This document shows, piece after piece, positions 1 through 10,839 of a DNA stretch of 64,000 bases. The notes beneath the pieces were generated by a model. The model was not told where the DNA came from and made no database searches. It saw nothing but the letters and a program-made list of their open reading frames with translations. The position numbers and the translations under genes are program-made. How positions within the stretch are numbered: position 1 is the first letter of the stretch; the number at the start of each line of letters is the position of its first letter. This DNA is from Doryteuthis pealeii (taxonomy: Eukaryota > Mollusca > Cephalopoda > Myopsida > Loliginidae): contig CM042145.1 in assembly GCA_023376005.1 (NCBI GenBank), positions 59,346,115 to 59,410,114 on the forward strand. The letters run 5' to 3'.

Positions 1-48
1 TACTTTAGTGAGCTCGAACCATTTTATGCTGAGTATGTGTGTGTGTGA

Positions 49-49
<1 letters not shown>

Positions 50-93
<44 letters not shown>
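50..93. repeat. (AT)n microsatellite
   Basis: Uninterrupted AT dinucleotide run preceded by a short GT tract. It directly adjoins a foldback element on its right. No coding content. Confidence 0.95.
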
Positions 94-97
<4 letters not shown>

Positions 98-115
98 CTG
101 TGTGTGCATGTGTAA

Positions 116-313
116 TTGAGAATAGAGGAAAGTGTGGACAAAAACAGCAATAAATTTAGAGAATATTTCACCTCATATTGAATGAAGAATCATTAGCTTT
201 ATTGAATATACGTACCAAATGTATGTGTCCATTCATTCAATATGAGGTGAAATATCCACTAAATTTATTGCTGATTTTGTGCTGTTTTTAACCACACTCT
301 CCTCTATTCTCAA
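116..313. repeat. Foldback (inverted-repeat) element
   Basis: Two arms of about 75-80 bp (roughly 116-187 and 232-313) are reverse complements with a few mismatches. The outer ends read TTGAGAATAGAGG and CCTCTATTCTCAA, and the inner parts share CACCTCATATTGAATGA. A spacer of about 45 bp separates them. The transcript would form a long hairpin. It is likely a MITE-like or foldback element, or a pair of inverted SINE fragments. No target-site duplication was resolved because the left flank is a microsatellite. Confidence 0.75.
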
Positions 314-469
314 CTCCATTTTGTCGGATTTATATACACATATATATACATATGCATACTGTTTCCTTGATAGGATTCAACGAAAATTGAGACCTGATAC
401 GTACAAATAAAGACTTGCGTATATATTTTTAAATATACAGAGCAATACAAATAAATGGATATATCTTGA

Positions 470-945
470 TTGAATTTTGAATGCGACAGAATTCCTGAAG
501 AGAATTTTGATAGAACATTCCTTCCTTTCTTCCTCACTCAATTCCCCCTTCTTTCTTTTTTGCGATACTCTTGGAGTTTGTGTTTTTTAGTTGTTTTCTT
601 TTATTACTTTTTTTCTTTTTCCCTTATAGGCTTTATATATTTACTTCCACCTTCATTGATTGAAATGGGTTTTGGTAACCTTGTATACGGTAAACTATTA
701 TCTAGAATTAAACCTCTTGGGTCACATTAGGGTCAATCGAATAGGAGTCAAGTGAACACACGAGTTTTTTATTTGGCTAATTTTAGGACCCTTTTGAAAC
801 TATAAGCAAAACTGAGTATGATGATTACATACACTCACGCGAGCACACTACGCTTAAAATAGCAAGGCTCTCCTATTGAACGGATATGAGCTTCTCGCAA
901 CCTTCAGATATATACCTATTTATGTATTTACCAGATAAATTCTCA
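470..945. other. AT-rich sequence with no recognised feature
   Basis: An 86-codon frame runs over a T-rich stretch (470-730). It shows low-complexity hydrophobic composition, no domain I recognise, and no splice-site or promoter context that would support a gene. I treat it as non-coding. Confidence 0.5.
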
Positions 946-956
946 ATCGCTTGTAG

Positions 957-1081
957 ACACTGATGATAGTTCAGTGGTTAAGAACTCTGACATGACAAAT
1001 CGGTAGAGTTTCGGTACCGGCTGGGGGTAGTCTAAGAAGTCTACGTAGGAGACGTGGTTCGTCGAAACACTGTGTCTGTGG

Positions 1082-1083
<2 letters not shown>
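957..1083 (+). repeat. tRNA-derived SINE fragment
   Basis: The segment begins with a tRNA-like A-box region (TAGTTCAGTGGTTAAGAA) and has a degenerate B-box (GGTACCGGC) further on. It ends with the tail motif GTCGAAACACTGTGTCT, which recurs near 63875-63900 with the same flanks, so this is a repeat family and not a functional tRNA gene. The tail runs directly into an (AT)n/(AC)n tract, a common SINE 3' terminus. Confidence 0.6.
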
Positions 1084-1135
<52 letters not shown>

Positions 1136-1162
1136 CACACACACACACATATATATATATGT
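1083..1162. repeat. (AT)n-(AC)n-(AT)n compound microsatellite
   Basis: Alternating purine/pyrimidine tract immediately 3' of the SINE tail, followed by a G8 run. Open frames here on both strands only translate YI/TH dipeptide repeats. Confidence 0.95.
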
Positions 1163-1280
1163 GGGGGGGGGATGGTCACTGTTTCAGCTTTTGCTGGAAC
1201 GGTGTACCAAAGGCAGTATTATTGGTACAGTGCTCAATATAAGATAGAGCTGTTATATAATATAATAAAGTAAATATATA

Positions 1281-1410
1281 AAGGTTTTACATATCTATTT
1301 ATTTGGTGACAAAGGGACATTCACGACCATATTGGTTTCGTGCGAGACAATTGTCAGGTGAAGATGTTACAAATGCCTTTGTCACCAAATAAATAGATAT
1401 GTAAAACCTT
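1281..1410. repeat. Short foldback with perfect 35-bp arms
   Basis: The arm at 1281-1315 and the arm at 1376-1410 are reverse complements (outer AAGGTTTTACATATC / GATATGTAAAACCTT) around a 60-bp loop. The loop contains GGTTTCGTGCGAGAC. Arm identity looks complete. It is a candidate MITE with TIRs or a snap-back insertion. Confidence 0.8.
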
Positions 1411-1473
1411 TAAATATTTATTTTATATATAATGTGTGTGTCTGTGTGTTGATAATCTGATTCCTAAGCCTGT

Positions 1474-1668
1474 GGGAGTTCCCATGGTGTAGTGACTAAC
1501 ATTCTGGCACTGCGGTATCGTAGTGAGTTCGAACTGCAGACGTGCTATTACGTTCACTTTTATATTAATACGCTTGGGAAATATATGAACACTTTCACTC
1601 CCGATGTATGGGTTAAATAGTACCACTACTTTTCTACTACAAGGACGACATTGGCGTTAAATAACCCA
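1474..1668 (+). repeat. tRNA-derived SINE, family B
   Basis: The A-box-like CATGGTGTAGTGACTAAC is followed by the B-box-like AGTTCGAACT. A conserved body follows (CGTGCTATTACGTTCACTTT, then GGTTAAATAGTA) and a terminus GGCGTTAAATAACCC. The same order occurs at 10490-10685, 14884-15080 and 29944-30417. Length is about 195 bp. A pol III-transcribed retroposon is inferred from box positions; the acceptor stem is not conserved. Confidence 0.7.
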
Positions 1669-2560
1669 CCATGATTGATATACCATTGACTAATGAAAAT
1701 AAACGAAAACCTAATCCATTCCATTCAAATAAATGTTTAACTGCCAACGTCTTATAGTCAAACCCGAAGATTAAACCCATTATTTTTCATATTATAAATT
1801 AGTCTATATTATATGTTTTAGTGTGGGATTTGAATAAGATATGCAGGTATGATTAAAAACTGGTTTCTTATGAATAGAAAATAAAACCAAGCTAATATTA
1901 GATGCTGTAATTCGTGTATCAGTTAAGAGGGAAAGTAGAAAGAAAACACTACGATTAATTTGGGTATGGGGAAGAGGTTTACTTCACAAGATAGAGGGGA
2001 ACTAGTAATCAATAATTGACAGGTTGTATTCACAACTCTGTTCTCTTGTTCCAGGTTTACTCTCTATAGAAAACAAACGATTCCATTGTCCTCTTTTAGG
2101 TAATATATGACGAATTGTTTCACGAGAAAGACATTGACATATAAATCATCTTGCTATGAACGTGTCATGCGTAATTCTTATACAAATTGGCTGTGTGATG
2201 CTTGGTTTACGAACAAGATGTGGCAAAAGAGGAACGAGCCCTTTTTAAAGTCACATGAGAATAACAGAATCAGTTATTGACGACATCTATACTTTCCATA
2301 TAAACCTTTTATACACATTGACATCGCTTATCCATTTCATTTTGAAAAAACACTTGTAATCGTCTATTCATGAAAATGTCCGAGGTTACTTTTTAGGCTT
2401 CCATTAATGATGCTACAAACAGAACGTATTAATGGGAACGTCGTTTTTAATTTCTCTGAGGTGAAAGACCACGTGACTTCAGGTAACACAAATCAACTAC
2501 GGAAACCTGATCGCTGAACACACTTTAAACAAGGCAAAAATAATGGAGTATGTTAACAAA
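1669..2560. other. Sequence with no recognised feature
   Basis: Moderately AT-rich, non-repetitive within the window. There is no open frame of note and no match by eye to the repeat families elsewhere. I see nothing to annotate. Confidence 0.5.
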
Positions 2561-2579
2561 ATATATTATTATTGTTGTT

Positions 2580-2760
2580 GTTGTTGTTCCTTAACTGTAC
2601 AACCATTATCATCTTGCAACACCTTCTGGTTAAAAATGAGATCGTCCGAATCGTCCAAGATAAAATGCTGATTAACCAAAAGAGAATGACGTATGGTGGA
2701 GTCACTTGAGATTTTTCAATAATTGAGCTTCTTTTATTCACCATGTTCATAAACTCTCTA
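2580..2760. repeat. Fragment sharing a repeat with 32.85 and 36.5 kb
   Basis: About 70 bp (2600-2675) matches 32865-32940 and the reverse complement of 36540-36640. On the plus strand, one frame reads ILQHLLVKNEIVRIVQDKM. The minus-strand frame through 36487-36702 reads ILQHFLVKNKTVQIVQDEM. The 3' part (2686-2790) also resembles 3464-3575 (GAGTCACTTGAGATTT). A transposon-derived coding remnant is possible; the family is not recognised. Confidence 0.5.
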
Positions 2761-2857
2761 CAAATGAAGATATCTTGAAAATATATATTTTACATATGAA
2801 TTCTTTTCTCCTCTATACAAGGTGTGTATAATAATGGCAAGGTATATGAGTATTATA

Positions 2858-4010
2858 GCCTTGTTTGACAACCAGTTTGGAAGGAGGATATTATTTATTC
2901 TTAAAGAATGTAACTCCTCGAAATGCATTTGGAAAAAGCATTAATATATTACCCTCAGCTTGAAATGAGTGAAAGGCGAGAAACCCTACGCACTCAGTCG
3001 GTAGAGTACCCGACTAAGTAATGGCAATGTTTCGGGTTCGATATCGGTCTCAGCTGACTCAATGCATGTAGCACAGATTGGGTAATCTGCACTGTGTGGT
3101 AAAGTAGGGAAATGATGGTAGGTTAGACGCTCCACCTCAGGAAAAATCAATCTTCCTGGTCTAGCGCTAGCGAAAAGGGGATAGACTCCCTCGCTGTCCG
3201 ACTCATGCCGACTATGGGCCACTCCATATTTTCACTGAAAAAACAGCAGCATCACCGGTTCAACAAACACTTCCCACAAGAAGGCAATAACATTAAGCCT
3301 TCTATCTGACAGAAGAATATATCATTAGTCAAATGTATCACTTCTATTGAACGCTTGTGTACTATACGTAAATGATGGTCCCAAAGGTTTCACAAAACTT
3401 TATTTATGAACTGCCTTCTTGCTCATATGTTCTTCGGTAATGAGGAAATGCAATAAATAGCCTGGCGTATGGTGAAATCACTCGAGATTTCTTCTATAAC
3501 TGAGGGGGGATTTTCCTCTCCATGTTCGCAAACTAACTCCCACCGTTGAAGCCATTTTGAAAATATATTTATGCCTTTTGCGTTTTTATCTTATTTCTTA
3601 TTAGTGCTTTAGGGGAATTCCCTTTCGGCTGCTTGTCGATAGATTAGGTTTATAAAGTGACGACTCTTTATGGTTAGGTTATTTCCAATGGCCGTTAAGT
3701 GAACACCACAACATTTTCACGAGATGGGCTCCGTTCTGTTGAGCGAAATAAGATCAGCAATGCAATAGGAAAAACGCAGGTGTTCTGAGGTTTCCTTTCA
3801 ATATTACTTGTTGGTATGTAATCAACTAACTAGAAAAATGTTTCTTCTTTGCTCAAATATACACCCTGTCGGTGGGGCTTAGAATACGCTGACAGCATTC
3901 TTTGTTGGGGGCTAAAATTCCTCCAAAAAGGTGTGTCCCGAGTATAAAACGAAACTGTATCTGGTGGTGAGGTTATAGTTCTGGGGAGTGTGGAATATAT
4001 TTTAATTGGC
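2858..4010 (+). repeat. Interspersed repeat, arm A of an inverted pair
   Basis: Three blocks match the minus strand of 38.9-40.0 kb: 2858-2985 with 39885-40015, 3235-3300 with 39778-39846, and 3370-3900 with 38915-39440. The last block stays collinear for more than 500 bp with scattered substitutions. This copy is interrupted by a SINE at 2985-3225. The right end runs into the dispersed repeat that contains GGGGCTTAGAATACGC. The element type is unknown; no transposase was recognised. Confidence 0.75.
2985..3225 (+). repeat. tRNA-derived SINE, family A
   Basis: The head has CACTCAGTCGGTAGAGTACC (A-box region, tRNA-Lys-like D-arm) and GGGTTCGATATC (B-box). The body carries CGCTCCACCTCAGG and ends in CTCCCTCGCTGTC...CCGACTATGGGCCACTCC. 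Full-length relatives occur at 5408-5637 (minus), 35563-35800 and 53212-53425 (minus); partial ones at 42297-42462 and at the window end. The unit is about 240 bp. It splits a longer repeat whose uninterrupted partner near 39.85 kb lacks it. Confidence 0.8.
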
Positions 4011-4020
4011 ATCTAGGGTA
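3870..4020 (-). repeat. Dispersed repeat family P, short fragment
   Basis: The minus strand carries the marker string of a repeat seen more than a dozen times in this window: AGCCCCACCGACAGG, then the TTTTGGAGGAATTTTAG region, then a motif related to ATCAGATGCAGTTTAAC. Family P is described in full at 49575-50190. Confidence 0.6.
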
Positions 4021-4372
4021 CCATACTAGGGTTACGATATCTGGTTGAAATTATTCTTTAAGTTAAGAATTCAATATCGTGTAATTGTACTTACAGTATC
4101 CTCTGCAGAGCACCCCAGCAGTATCTCACAATACCACCAGACTTTGTCGGTTTGATGTCACATTGTAGGATTGCCATATCCACGCTGATGCGGTTAGAGC
4201 TTTATCCTGGATTTAAAAAAAATGTATTCCCTCTTGTCTGGTGGAGAAAGTCCAAGTTTAATAAAAAATACCAAGGTTGAGTTGGTAATAAATCCTCAGC
4301 ATCCGACTTCGATAGGAAATACATCCATTATCCATCCATTTCTGATGCATTGTTCTCGTAAATCTTCATATT

Positions 4373-4538
4373 TTTTTAAATCAATCCTATGAATGATTTT
4401 ATATAGAGACCAATTAAAATAAGTTGAATCTTTTCATGTGTTCTTATTTAATTTTGTTAGTCTTTCTAATTTAATATATTTTATTATATTAAAACTTAAA
4501 TACCTATGCCTGTGGTGGTGGTGGGGGGCACATATTAA
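4373..4538 (+). mobile_element. Helitron 3'-end fragment (family 1)
   Basis: It matches the last 170 bp of the family-1 Helitrons: TCAATCCTATGAATGATTTT, then TTAGTCTTTCTAATTTAATA, then TTAAAACTTAAATAC and a degenerate terminal hairpin region (GGGGGGCACATATT). The terminal CTAG is not preserved. 5'-truncated or decayed. Confidence 0.6.
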
Positions 4539-4599
4539 TACTCATCCAAATAATAAAAATTACTTGATTCTGTGTGATATTTTAGGTAAAAAAAAGGTA

Positions 4600-4930
4600 T
4601 GATATTCTGCAAAAAAGGTGTGTCCTGGGTATGACACTAAACTGAATCTAATGGTTCTAGTCATTGGTATCTGCAGAGTGTGGAAATCCCTTTATTGGAA
4701 TTACCTCATATCTTCTGTCCGTTATCATCATCGACTATACAACAATTCATGGGACTTTAAAAGGTACTACCACCCGAACCAAGAGGTACCTGGGATTAAA
4801 GACAATAAACGAGTACCTCAAACTCTGGAGGACTCCAGAACTAGAGGCTCAATATCAGATGCAGTTTTGTGTCAAATCAAGGACAACCATGACATCTTCT
4901 ATCAGCATATTCTAAACCCCACCGACAAGG
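4600..4930. repeat. Dispersed repeat family P, rearranged copy
   Basis: The segment starts with a minus-oriented piece (CTGGGTATGACACTAAACTG) and continues with a plus-oriented piece (AAAGGTACTACCACCCG ... ATCAGATGCAGTTTTG), so it is an internally inverted or composite copy. The 111-codon frame across it is not conserved in other copies and is not treated as a gene. Confidence 0.5.
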
Positions 4931-5209
4931 CAAGAAATCAGAGAAAAGGTTAAAGAAAATAAAGGTGGGCGTTTTTTTTTTGTATATTCGCGTAGGTGTA
5001 TGTTGGTGAGCCCGTGTGCGTGTGCCTGTTGAATTAATTATTCCGACCAACGAAAGAAACAGCAGATAAAAAGCGAGACATAATTTTTTGAAGCCCAACA
5101 GGAACCATGTCAGTTTCAATGATTCGTTCGTCCCATCTATGAGTCATAAAGATCTGTTTGAAAAATATTCTCATAAAATAAGAAGACTTTATATCTTGTG
5201 ATATTTTCT

Positions 5210-5350
5210 GACAGTATCCTCTATAACATTCACTCCAAAATGGGGTGTTCTGATTATTACACTAAACTGCACTTGATGGTGAGGATCCACGTCTGGAGAT
5301 CTAGGGAACGGGGAGTACTCTTTAATTGACACAACCTGTTAGGGTACAAT
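5210..5350 (-). repeat. Dispersed repeat family P fragment
   Basis: Minus-strand match to the part of family P around the GATGCAGTTTAACGTCATAC-type motif and the GGGAGTACTC(T)TTAATTG block. Decayed. Confidence 0.5.
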
Positions 5351-5407
5351 CTATAGATCAAAGAGATCTGTTTGAAAATTATTCTCATAAAAATATTTGA
5401 TGGGGGT

Positions 5408-5637
5408 GGCTTAGAGTCGGTATCAGCCAGACAGCGAGGGAGTCTATCCTCTTTTCACTAGCGCTAGACCAAGGAGGTTGTTTTAGCGTCTGTAGTGGAG
5501 CTCCACACCTACCATCAGCTCCTCACTTTACCACACATATCCCTGTGCTACTCATATGCTGAGTAGGCGAGGGTCGGTATCGAACCAGGAACCTTGTGGT
5601 TCCTAGTCGGACACTCTACCGACTGAGCAGTGCACAT
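5408..5637 (-). repeat. tRNA-derived SINE, family A (full length)
   Basis: Read on the minus strand, it begins CTGCTCAGTCGGTAGAGTGT, has GGTTCGATACCG as B-box about 35 nt on, then the body with GGAGCTCCACTACAG, and ends CTGGCTGATACCGACTC. This is the best-preserved copy of the family here. The head strongly resembles tRNA-Lys/Arg D- and T-arm sequence. Retroposition by a LINE partner is inferred from the family type. Confidence 0.85.
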
Positions 5638-5639
5638 TA

Positions 5640-6830
5640 TTCTTTTATTAAGTTAGTTGAAGCTATAATTGTTTACTCAGGATTATTATCATTATTATTA
5701 TTATTATTGATGTTGTTGTTGTAAGTTTCTTGAAAAAATATAACACTGTTCAAACAAATTATTATCATTAAATCAATTTAATCACTTGAAACGATTTAGT
5801 TGTGTATAACTTAGTATTAGATAGATATCTTTGAATCTATATAATTGTGTGCAAACAAAAATTTAAGAAACTAATTGTACGTTATTCCCTAGTCCTGTAC
5901 GGTTTGACATGTGGCTAAAATATAAATATGAATTTTTTTTCTAAACCTTAATTCATCAGTTTTCGAAATCAATATTTAATTTTGATATGTTATCAATGAC
6001 AAAACATTACAAGAATTATGGCAACCAAAACTATTAGTTAGCTTAAAAGCCACCATGTTGGGTAGCATTTAAGCTAGTATAAAATGAAATTGGATTTAAT
6101 GGTGAATATTGCATATTGTGCATTAGTTTTAACACCTAAAAACGATCATTGCAAAAAGTCTACGACATTGAAATGAAATCCAATCTAAAGAACGCTATCA
6201 TCAGACTCTACAGACATTAATAATTAGATATATTATATATTTATATAATATGTATATAATATGTAATATTTATATAATATATATGTAATATATATATTAC
6301 TAATTATATATAAATTTATTAGATTGCGTCAAGACTGAAATAATTGCGAAATAATTGAAAGAAACGACAAAATTCCTATCCGTACTGAATCTGATTTATG
6401 AAAAAGCAAAACAGGATACTTGTAACGGTGATAAAATATTTAACGAGAAAGATATCAACATTTTCAAACCTCCCCTCATCGGATGGATGTCTTCCAGCAA
6501 TATCTAAATCTCATTAAAACGATTCCCTGCCTGTTTTCGTTATCGGAAGATCTTTGCATTCGTCATAATCAGCTCATTAAATAATTCAAAAGCCAATATG
6601 AAATAACAGATTTGTCTTCTAAGCAGTTGATGCCCACAAAGATTAAAACATTGGTCGACCTAGATTTTAATGAGAAAAACAATGGTGACCCGGATGTAAA
6701 TCACTCATTAAACATAATGTAGAAAGTTTGATAATTTTGTGAAATTACAAATTGATTGAAAAAACAAAGATTCTTTGTTTTTTAATCAACAAGTATATAA
6801 TTGTGAAACGTTTCAAATATCTTAATAGCA
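5640..6830. other. AT-rich sequence with no recognised gene
   Basis: Contains a short (ATT)n run at 5682-5710 and an imperfect TATAATAT-rich palindromic tract at 6225-6315. No coding potential visible and no match by eye to the named families. Confidence 0.5.
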
Positions 6831-6839
6831 AACTTATTT

Positions 6840-7348
6840 TTCGACTCTTATGAATAAGAATGACATGAGTTAAATTATTGTAGCGTAATCACCAACGACT
6901 GCTATGTCGGTGACGACTAATCGTCGGAGGTGGGGAGAAGAAACAGATTGGTTGGTTGGATTCTACGGCGTGTCAACATACTGGGTTATTTTATGCCAAA
7001 AACATTTTGTTTGATTCATGCTTTATGGTATTCAATTTTTTTTTTCAGACTCAGTTTCTTTAAACTCATTTTTCCTATTTATCCCATTGATAGGACACTA
7101 GAAGGTACTACCATTCCGGGTCAGTGTGGACCTGGGGGTAATGGCAATGAAGGGGTACTCCACACTTCCCAGCTCCAGAACTGAAACTTCACCATTAGAT
7201 GCAGTTTAACGTTACACACAGGACAAGGAGAAACATATTTGTTGAGGTCCTATCTGTGGGCCAAATAGATCTGACCGTGATATAATTAATATTTTTCCGG
7301 TCTTCTAACTTACTATATTCGGAACGGGGTGGCTGAAAGTAAATTATC
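6840..7348 (+). repeat. Host repeat copy 1, interrupted by family P element
   Basis: The segment matches 7895-8194: TGTAGC(G/A)TAATCACCA, TGCYATGTCGGTGA, GGTCCTATCTGTGGG, and a shared right edge CTGAAAGTAA just before a Helitron. Copy 1 has about 280 bp of family P DNA inserted at 6940-7225. The sequence GGAGAAACA lies near both edges and may be its target-site duplication. Confidence 0.6.
6940..7225 (+). repeat. Dispersed repeat family P (short form)
   Basis: It starts with the family's conserved end GGTTGGTTGGATTCTACGGC and GTGTCAACATACTGGGTTAT, continues with TTTATGCCAAAAACATTTTG, the GGTACTACCATTCCGGG block and GGGGTACTCCACACTTC, and finishes near AGATGCAGTTTAACGTTAC. The interior is A/T-rich. 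No transposase and no clear TIRs. It could be a SINE without a tRNA head or a non-autonomous DNA element. Confidence 0.6.
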
Positions 7349-7874
7349 TCTTATTATAATGGAGATTCGTTTGTGTCTGTAACCGAAACTCTCATAATAC
7401 TCAGAAAATGCGTAAGTTTATTAATTAGTATCTAAATTATGGTCAAAATTATTTATACAGAAAATAAATATCTATTAACAATGTCTCTCTCTAAAAAAAA
7501 ACTGAGTTAAATTTGCCTCAAAACATCGTGTTTAAAATTATGCAATGTGTTTTATATATAAGAGACATTATATCTGTGTCTAAGATATAGTGGTTTACAT
7601 AATATATAGTGTGGTTAATTTGCCTACTGGTTTTAACAAAACCGGGTTTAATAAATAATTATTTGGTGTTAATTATCTCTAATATTGTTCTATTCTCCAA
7701 CATATTAATATCAATCCTATGAATGATTTTATATGGAAAGCAATTGAATTATAATTAAAATAATTGTAAAATTTTTACAAGTGTTCTCATCTAATTTCGT
7801 TAGTCTTTCTAATCCAATATATTTCATTACATTAAAACCTAAATACTAACGCCAGGGGTGCTTTTTCTTGCTAG
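7349..7874 (+). mobile_element. Non-autonomous Helitron, family 1
   Basis: The 5' end is TCTTATTATAATGGAGATTC and the 3' end is TTCTTGCTAG. That gives the canonical TC...CTAG termini with a hairpin-prone GC patch just before the end (CGCCAGGGGTGC). The element follows an A or T and is followed by T. The interior carries GTCTGTAACCGAAACT and GGTTTTAACAAAACCGG, shared with the copies at 45553 and 15097. No Rep/helicase coding capacity. The matching repeat copy 2 carries a Helitron at the same position. Confidence 0.75.
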
Positions 7875-7894
7875 TATTAATAGTAAACTTATTT

Positions 7895-8194
7895 TTTCGA
7901 TTTCACTGCCTAGAAATGAAATGAATTGTAGCATATTGTAGCATAATCACCAGCGACTGCCATGTCGGTGAGGACCAATCGTTGGATATGGGGAGGAGAA
8001 ACACATTATCTATTGGGGTCTGATCTGTGGGTCAAATAGATCTGAATGAAAGTTATTCCGATTCGATATGACAATTCGCAAAAAACTCTTAAGAAACAAC
8101 TACACAATGTAAATATGAACGTGATCTATATAATTAACGCTTTCCCTGCCATCTACATCACCATATTCGGAACGATATGACTGAAAGTAAGTTA
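7895..8194 (+). repeat. Host repeat copy 2 (uninterrupted)
   Basis: Collinear with 6840-7348 but lacking the family P insertion: GGAGGAGAAACACATTATC runs straight into TATTGGGGTCTGATCTGTGG. It serves as the empty site for the insertion in copy 1. Confidence 0.6.
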
Positions 8195-8372
8195 TCTTAT
8201 TATAATAGAGATCCAGTGTCTAACCGTAAATAAAACTACATCACTGTTTACGTCACACAACTCTCAGTAATTGCGTAAGTTTATCAATGAGTAAATAACT
8301 TAATGCCATTATTGGAGAATAACTCTTATTTATTTATTTTCTGCGAAAATCTCAGTTGGATTTGCCTGAAAA
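8195..8372 (+). mobile_element. Helitron 5' fragment, family 1
   Basis: It begins TCTTATTATAATAGAGATCC after the same host sequence as the Helitron at 7349, then continues with the family interior (TGCGTAAGTTTATCAATGAG, TCAGTTGGATTTGCCT) to about 8372, where similarity stops. 3'-truncated. The shared insertion point means the host segment was duplicated after the Helitron inserted. Confidence 0.65.
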
Positions 8373-9320
8373 TAAATGTTATCGTACAAAAGAATTCATC
8401 GCAGAAATCACGTAAAAATCGCCGAAGACAATAACAGTAATTAAAATTTGTTGAATCCAAAATTTTAGGATTGTGGGTCAAGATTCGGTCAGGGGTATTT
8501 TTAATTTGTTCAGAGTCAGCCTAATTCTAAAATGGTACGATGCGTTTGGCTACGGCCTCTAGGTGTAAAGTTGAAACATGTGACACACTGGTATTCTCAT
8601 TTATAATTAGAGATGCTTATATTGCCCAATTACGCTGAAGATATTTCATAAAATTTGGACTCACCCCAGTATTTAAAAAAACTCCAATAACATCTTTACG
8701 TTTCATTTTTTCTCTCCAGTTATGTAATTCTGTCGTATTAGATTAATTGTTTTTCTTTAAATCTTTTATCTACGATATGAGTTTAGAAGAAATGTGTAAA
8801 AACTTTTTAAAAAATTGAGTTTTAAAATAAATTGAGTTTCGATCGAGAATGAATAAAACAAAAACGTGTTCGGAATAAAATGATGCAATGGGTTGACATG
8901 CCGTAAAACCCAACCAACCAACCAATCAATCGAATTGTGCTCAAAATATTGCAAAACTTTTGACTCACTTCGGTTTTTCAATCATTCCAGCAACATCTTT
9001 ATGTTTGACTTTTGCTCTCGTATTAACTGAATTGTTTTGTTTCCTTTTCTTTCTTTTCTTTTTTAAAATCCTCTTTCCGCATCTTTGTGCAATTTAGAAA
9101 ATCTGTTTTCTTCTGCCTCGGATCTTCCATTGGAGTTTTATTTTTGTTGACTGATTTTGACGTGACTTTCTAATATTTCTATTAGCATTTCTCGCACCTG
9201 CCTAAATCAGTTCATTTAACACGGTTAGCTTGTTGGCTTCGATTAGTCAGTGTCTTCTTTGTTTTTTGTTTTTTTCTACTTCAAGTGTCATTTTTCCCTT
9301 CCAAAACTCTCTCTCTCTCT
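8373..9320. other. AT/T-rich sequence, mostly featureless
   Basis: A short minus-strand end of family P is visible at 8875-8930 (GGTTGACATGCCGTAAAACC). Elsewhere there are only T-rich low-complexity stretches. No gene seen. Confidence 0.5.
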
Positions 9321-9324
9321 CTCT

Positions 9325-10190
9325 CTCTTTCTTTTCAAAAGGGATGTTTTTTGCCTCTAACACCGTTTGTTACAGTTTGTTCATTTGTTATTTGGCTGTT
9401 AAGGAGTTCGTTTCTTTTTCTTCGACATTTTTTTGTTAGTCACCGGTTTCTTCTTTCTTTCAAACATTGTGTTTTGTTGTCTTTATTTATTCTTGTGCGT
9501 GCGTGTGTGTGATGTAAGATTTTTATGGACGAGATCTTTTGGGTATTTTTTATTGAATTTTTAGTCACAAAGACATCGTATAGTATATTAAACCTTCCTA
9601 AAGATATGAAATCAAGCTGTATCGGTAGAGTATTTATGCCAATCTCTCTTTATTTTAGAGGAGATGTTTTGCTCTAACACCGTTTGTATCAGTTTGTTCC
9701 TTTGTTATTTGGCTGTTAAGAAGTTCGTTTTTAGTTCTTTAATTCTCATCTCTGTACTACGCAGCGGTAACTCCCTGTAAAATATCACTTCCTTTATATG
9801 AGGTATTTATCTCCAGTCAGTACTATTTCTCATTTACTTCCATCCTTTGTTGTTGTAAAAAAACGTTAATTCATTAACTTTTTACTTTATTTCATCCTTA
9901 GTTAGGTCTGTGTATTTAGTCTTCATACTAAAATGTGTTTAATCATTTATTCTACTTTGTACTGGCTGTTCGGCCTTGCTTCTTTGTGTGTAGCCCCACG
10001 CCATTGTTATCTGGTAGTTGGTACTTAAACTAAGCCCACAAAAGGACAATTTATTTGCTGTATGGTTTCTTTTTCTAGTCCAGTCTCATTTATCCCCTGA
10101 CAATCGTATTTTCTTTTTCGAAAGGGATGTTTTTTTCGAAGGGGATGTTTTTTTGTCTCAACACCGTTTGTTTCTGTGGACGAGCAGATT
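9325..10190 (+). repeat. Three spaced direct repeats of an AACACCGTTTGT-containing unit
   Basis: Related units lie at about 9335-9440, 9655-9735 and 10118-10200. They share AGGGATGTTTTTTGCC, CTAACACCGTTTGT, TTGTTATTTGGCTGTTAAG and GAAGTTCGTTT; the third keeps only the first two blocks. Spacings are about 320 and 460 bp. They may be remnants of one tandemly amplified segment. Function unknown. Confidence 0.6.
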
Positions 10191-10489
10191 CCCATCCCCC
10201 ACGAACGAAACGAGTCCGGATATGTGTGGCCTGTGCCATTTCTTTCATTTCCAGCCGGTAGTATGCTAGAACAGCAAAAAAAAAAAAAAAAAATCTACGA
10301 AAAGACACATTATTTGTTCTAGTTAATTAACCCTAGGTCTGGTCATATGTCCAGGATTGGGTGATCTGTTTGTATCTCAAATTCCCAGAAAATTGAATGC
10401 ATCTAATTTTCTTGGACGTATTCAGTTTTGTACATCTGTTTGCAAATTCTTTTCACACTAATTTTAACAGATGGTTTTTCACTGAAGGT

Positions 10490-10685
10490 GGGAGAGGCTC
10501 TCCCGTTACGTAGTGACTAACGTGATGGACTGCGACGTCGTAAACCAGACTGAACTCCATTCGCGCTCTTACGTTTACTTTCGGACTAATACTGTTCAAA
10601 AAGTATGAACTCCTTCAACTCCCCAGCTATGTTAAATAGTACGCTAATGTTCTTCTACGCGGATAACATTGGCATTAAATAACCC
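10490..10685 (+). repeat. tRNA-derived SINE, family B
   Basis: Starts GGGAGAGGCTCTCCCG, then A-box-like TACGTAGTGACTAACG, a degenerate B-box, the TTACGTTTACTTTC body and the terminus GGCATTAAATAACCCA. Same architecture as 1474-1668. Confidence 0.7.
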
Positions 10686-10839
10686 AGGAATATTTAGACA
10701 AAGCAAACAAACAATCTTTTCAACTGAAGTCTGAGTGACAGCAAAATATTGTTATTATTATCACCATTAATATCGTTATTGTTAGTAGTAGTATAAGTAC
10801 TAGTTGGTGGTGTTGTAGTAGAAGCAGTAGTAGTTGCTA

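Noticed and set aside
957..1083. Genuine tRNA gene
   Set aside because: The B-box is degenerate and the tail is shared with other repeats in the window, so it is SINE material.
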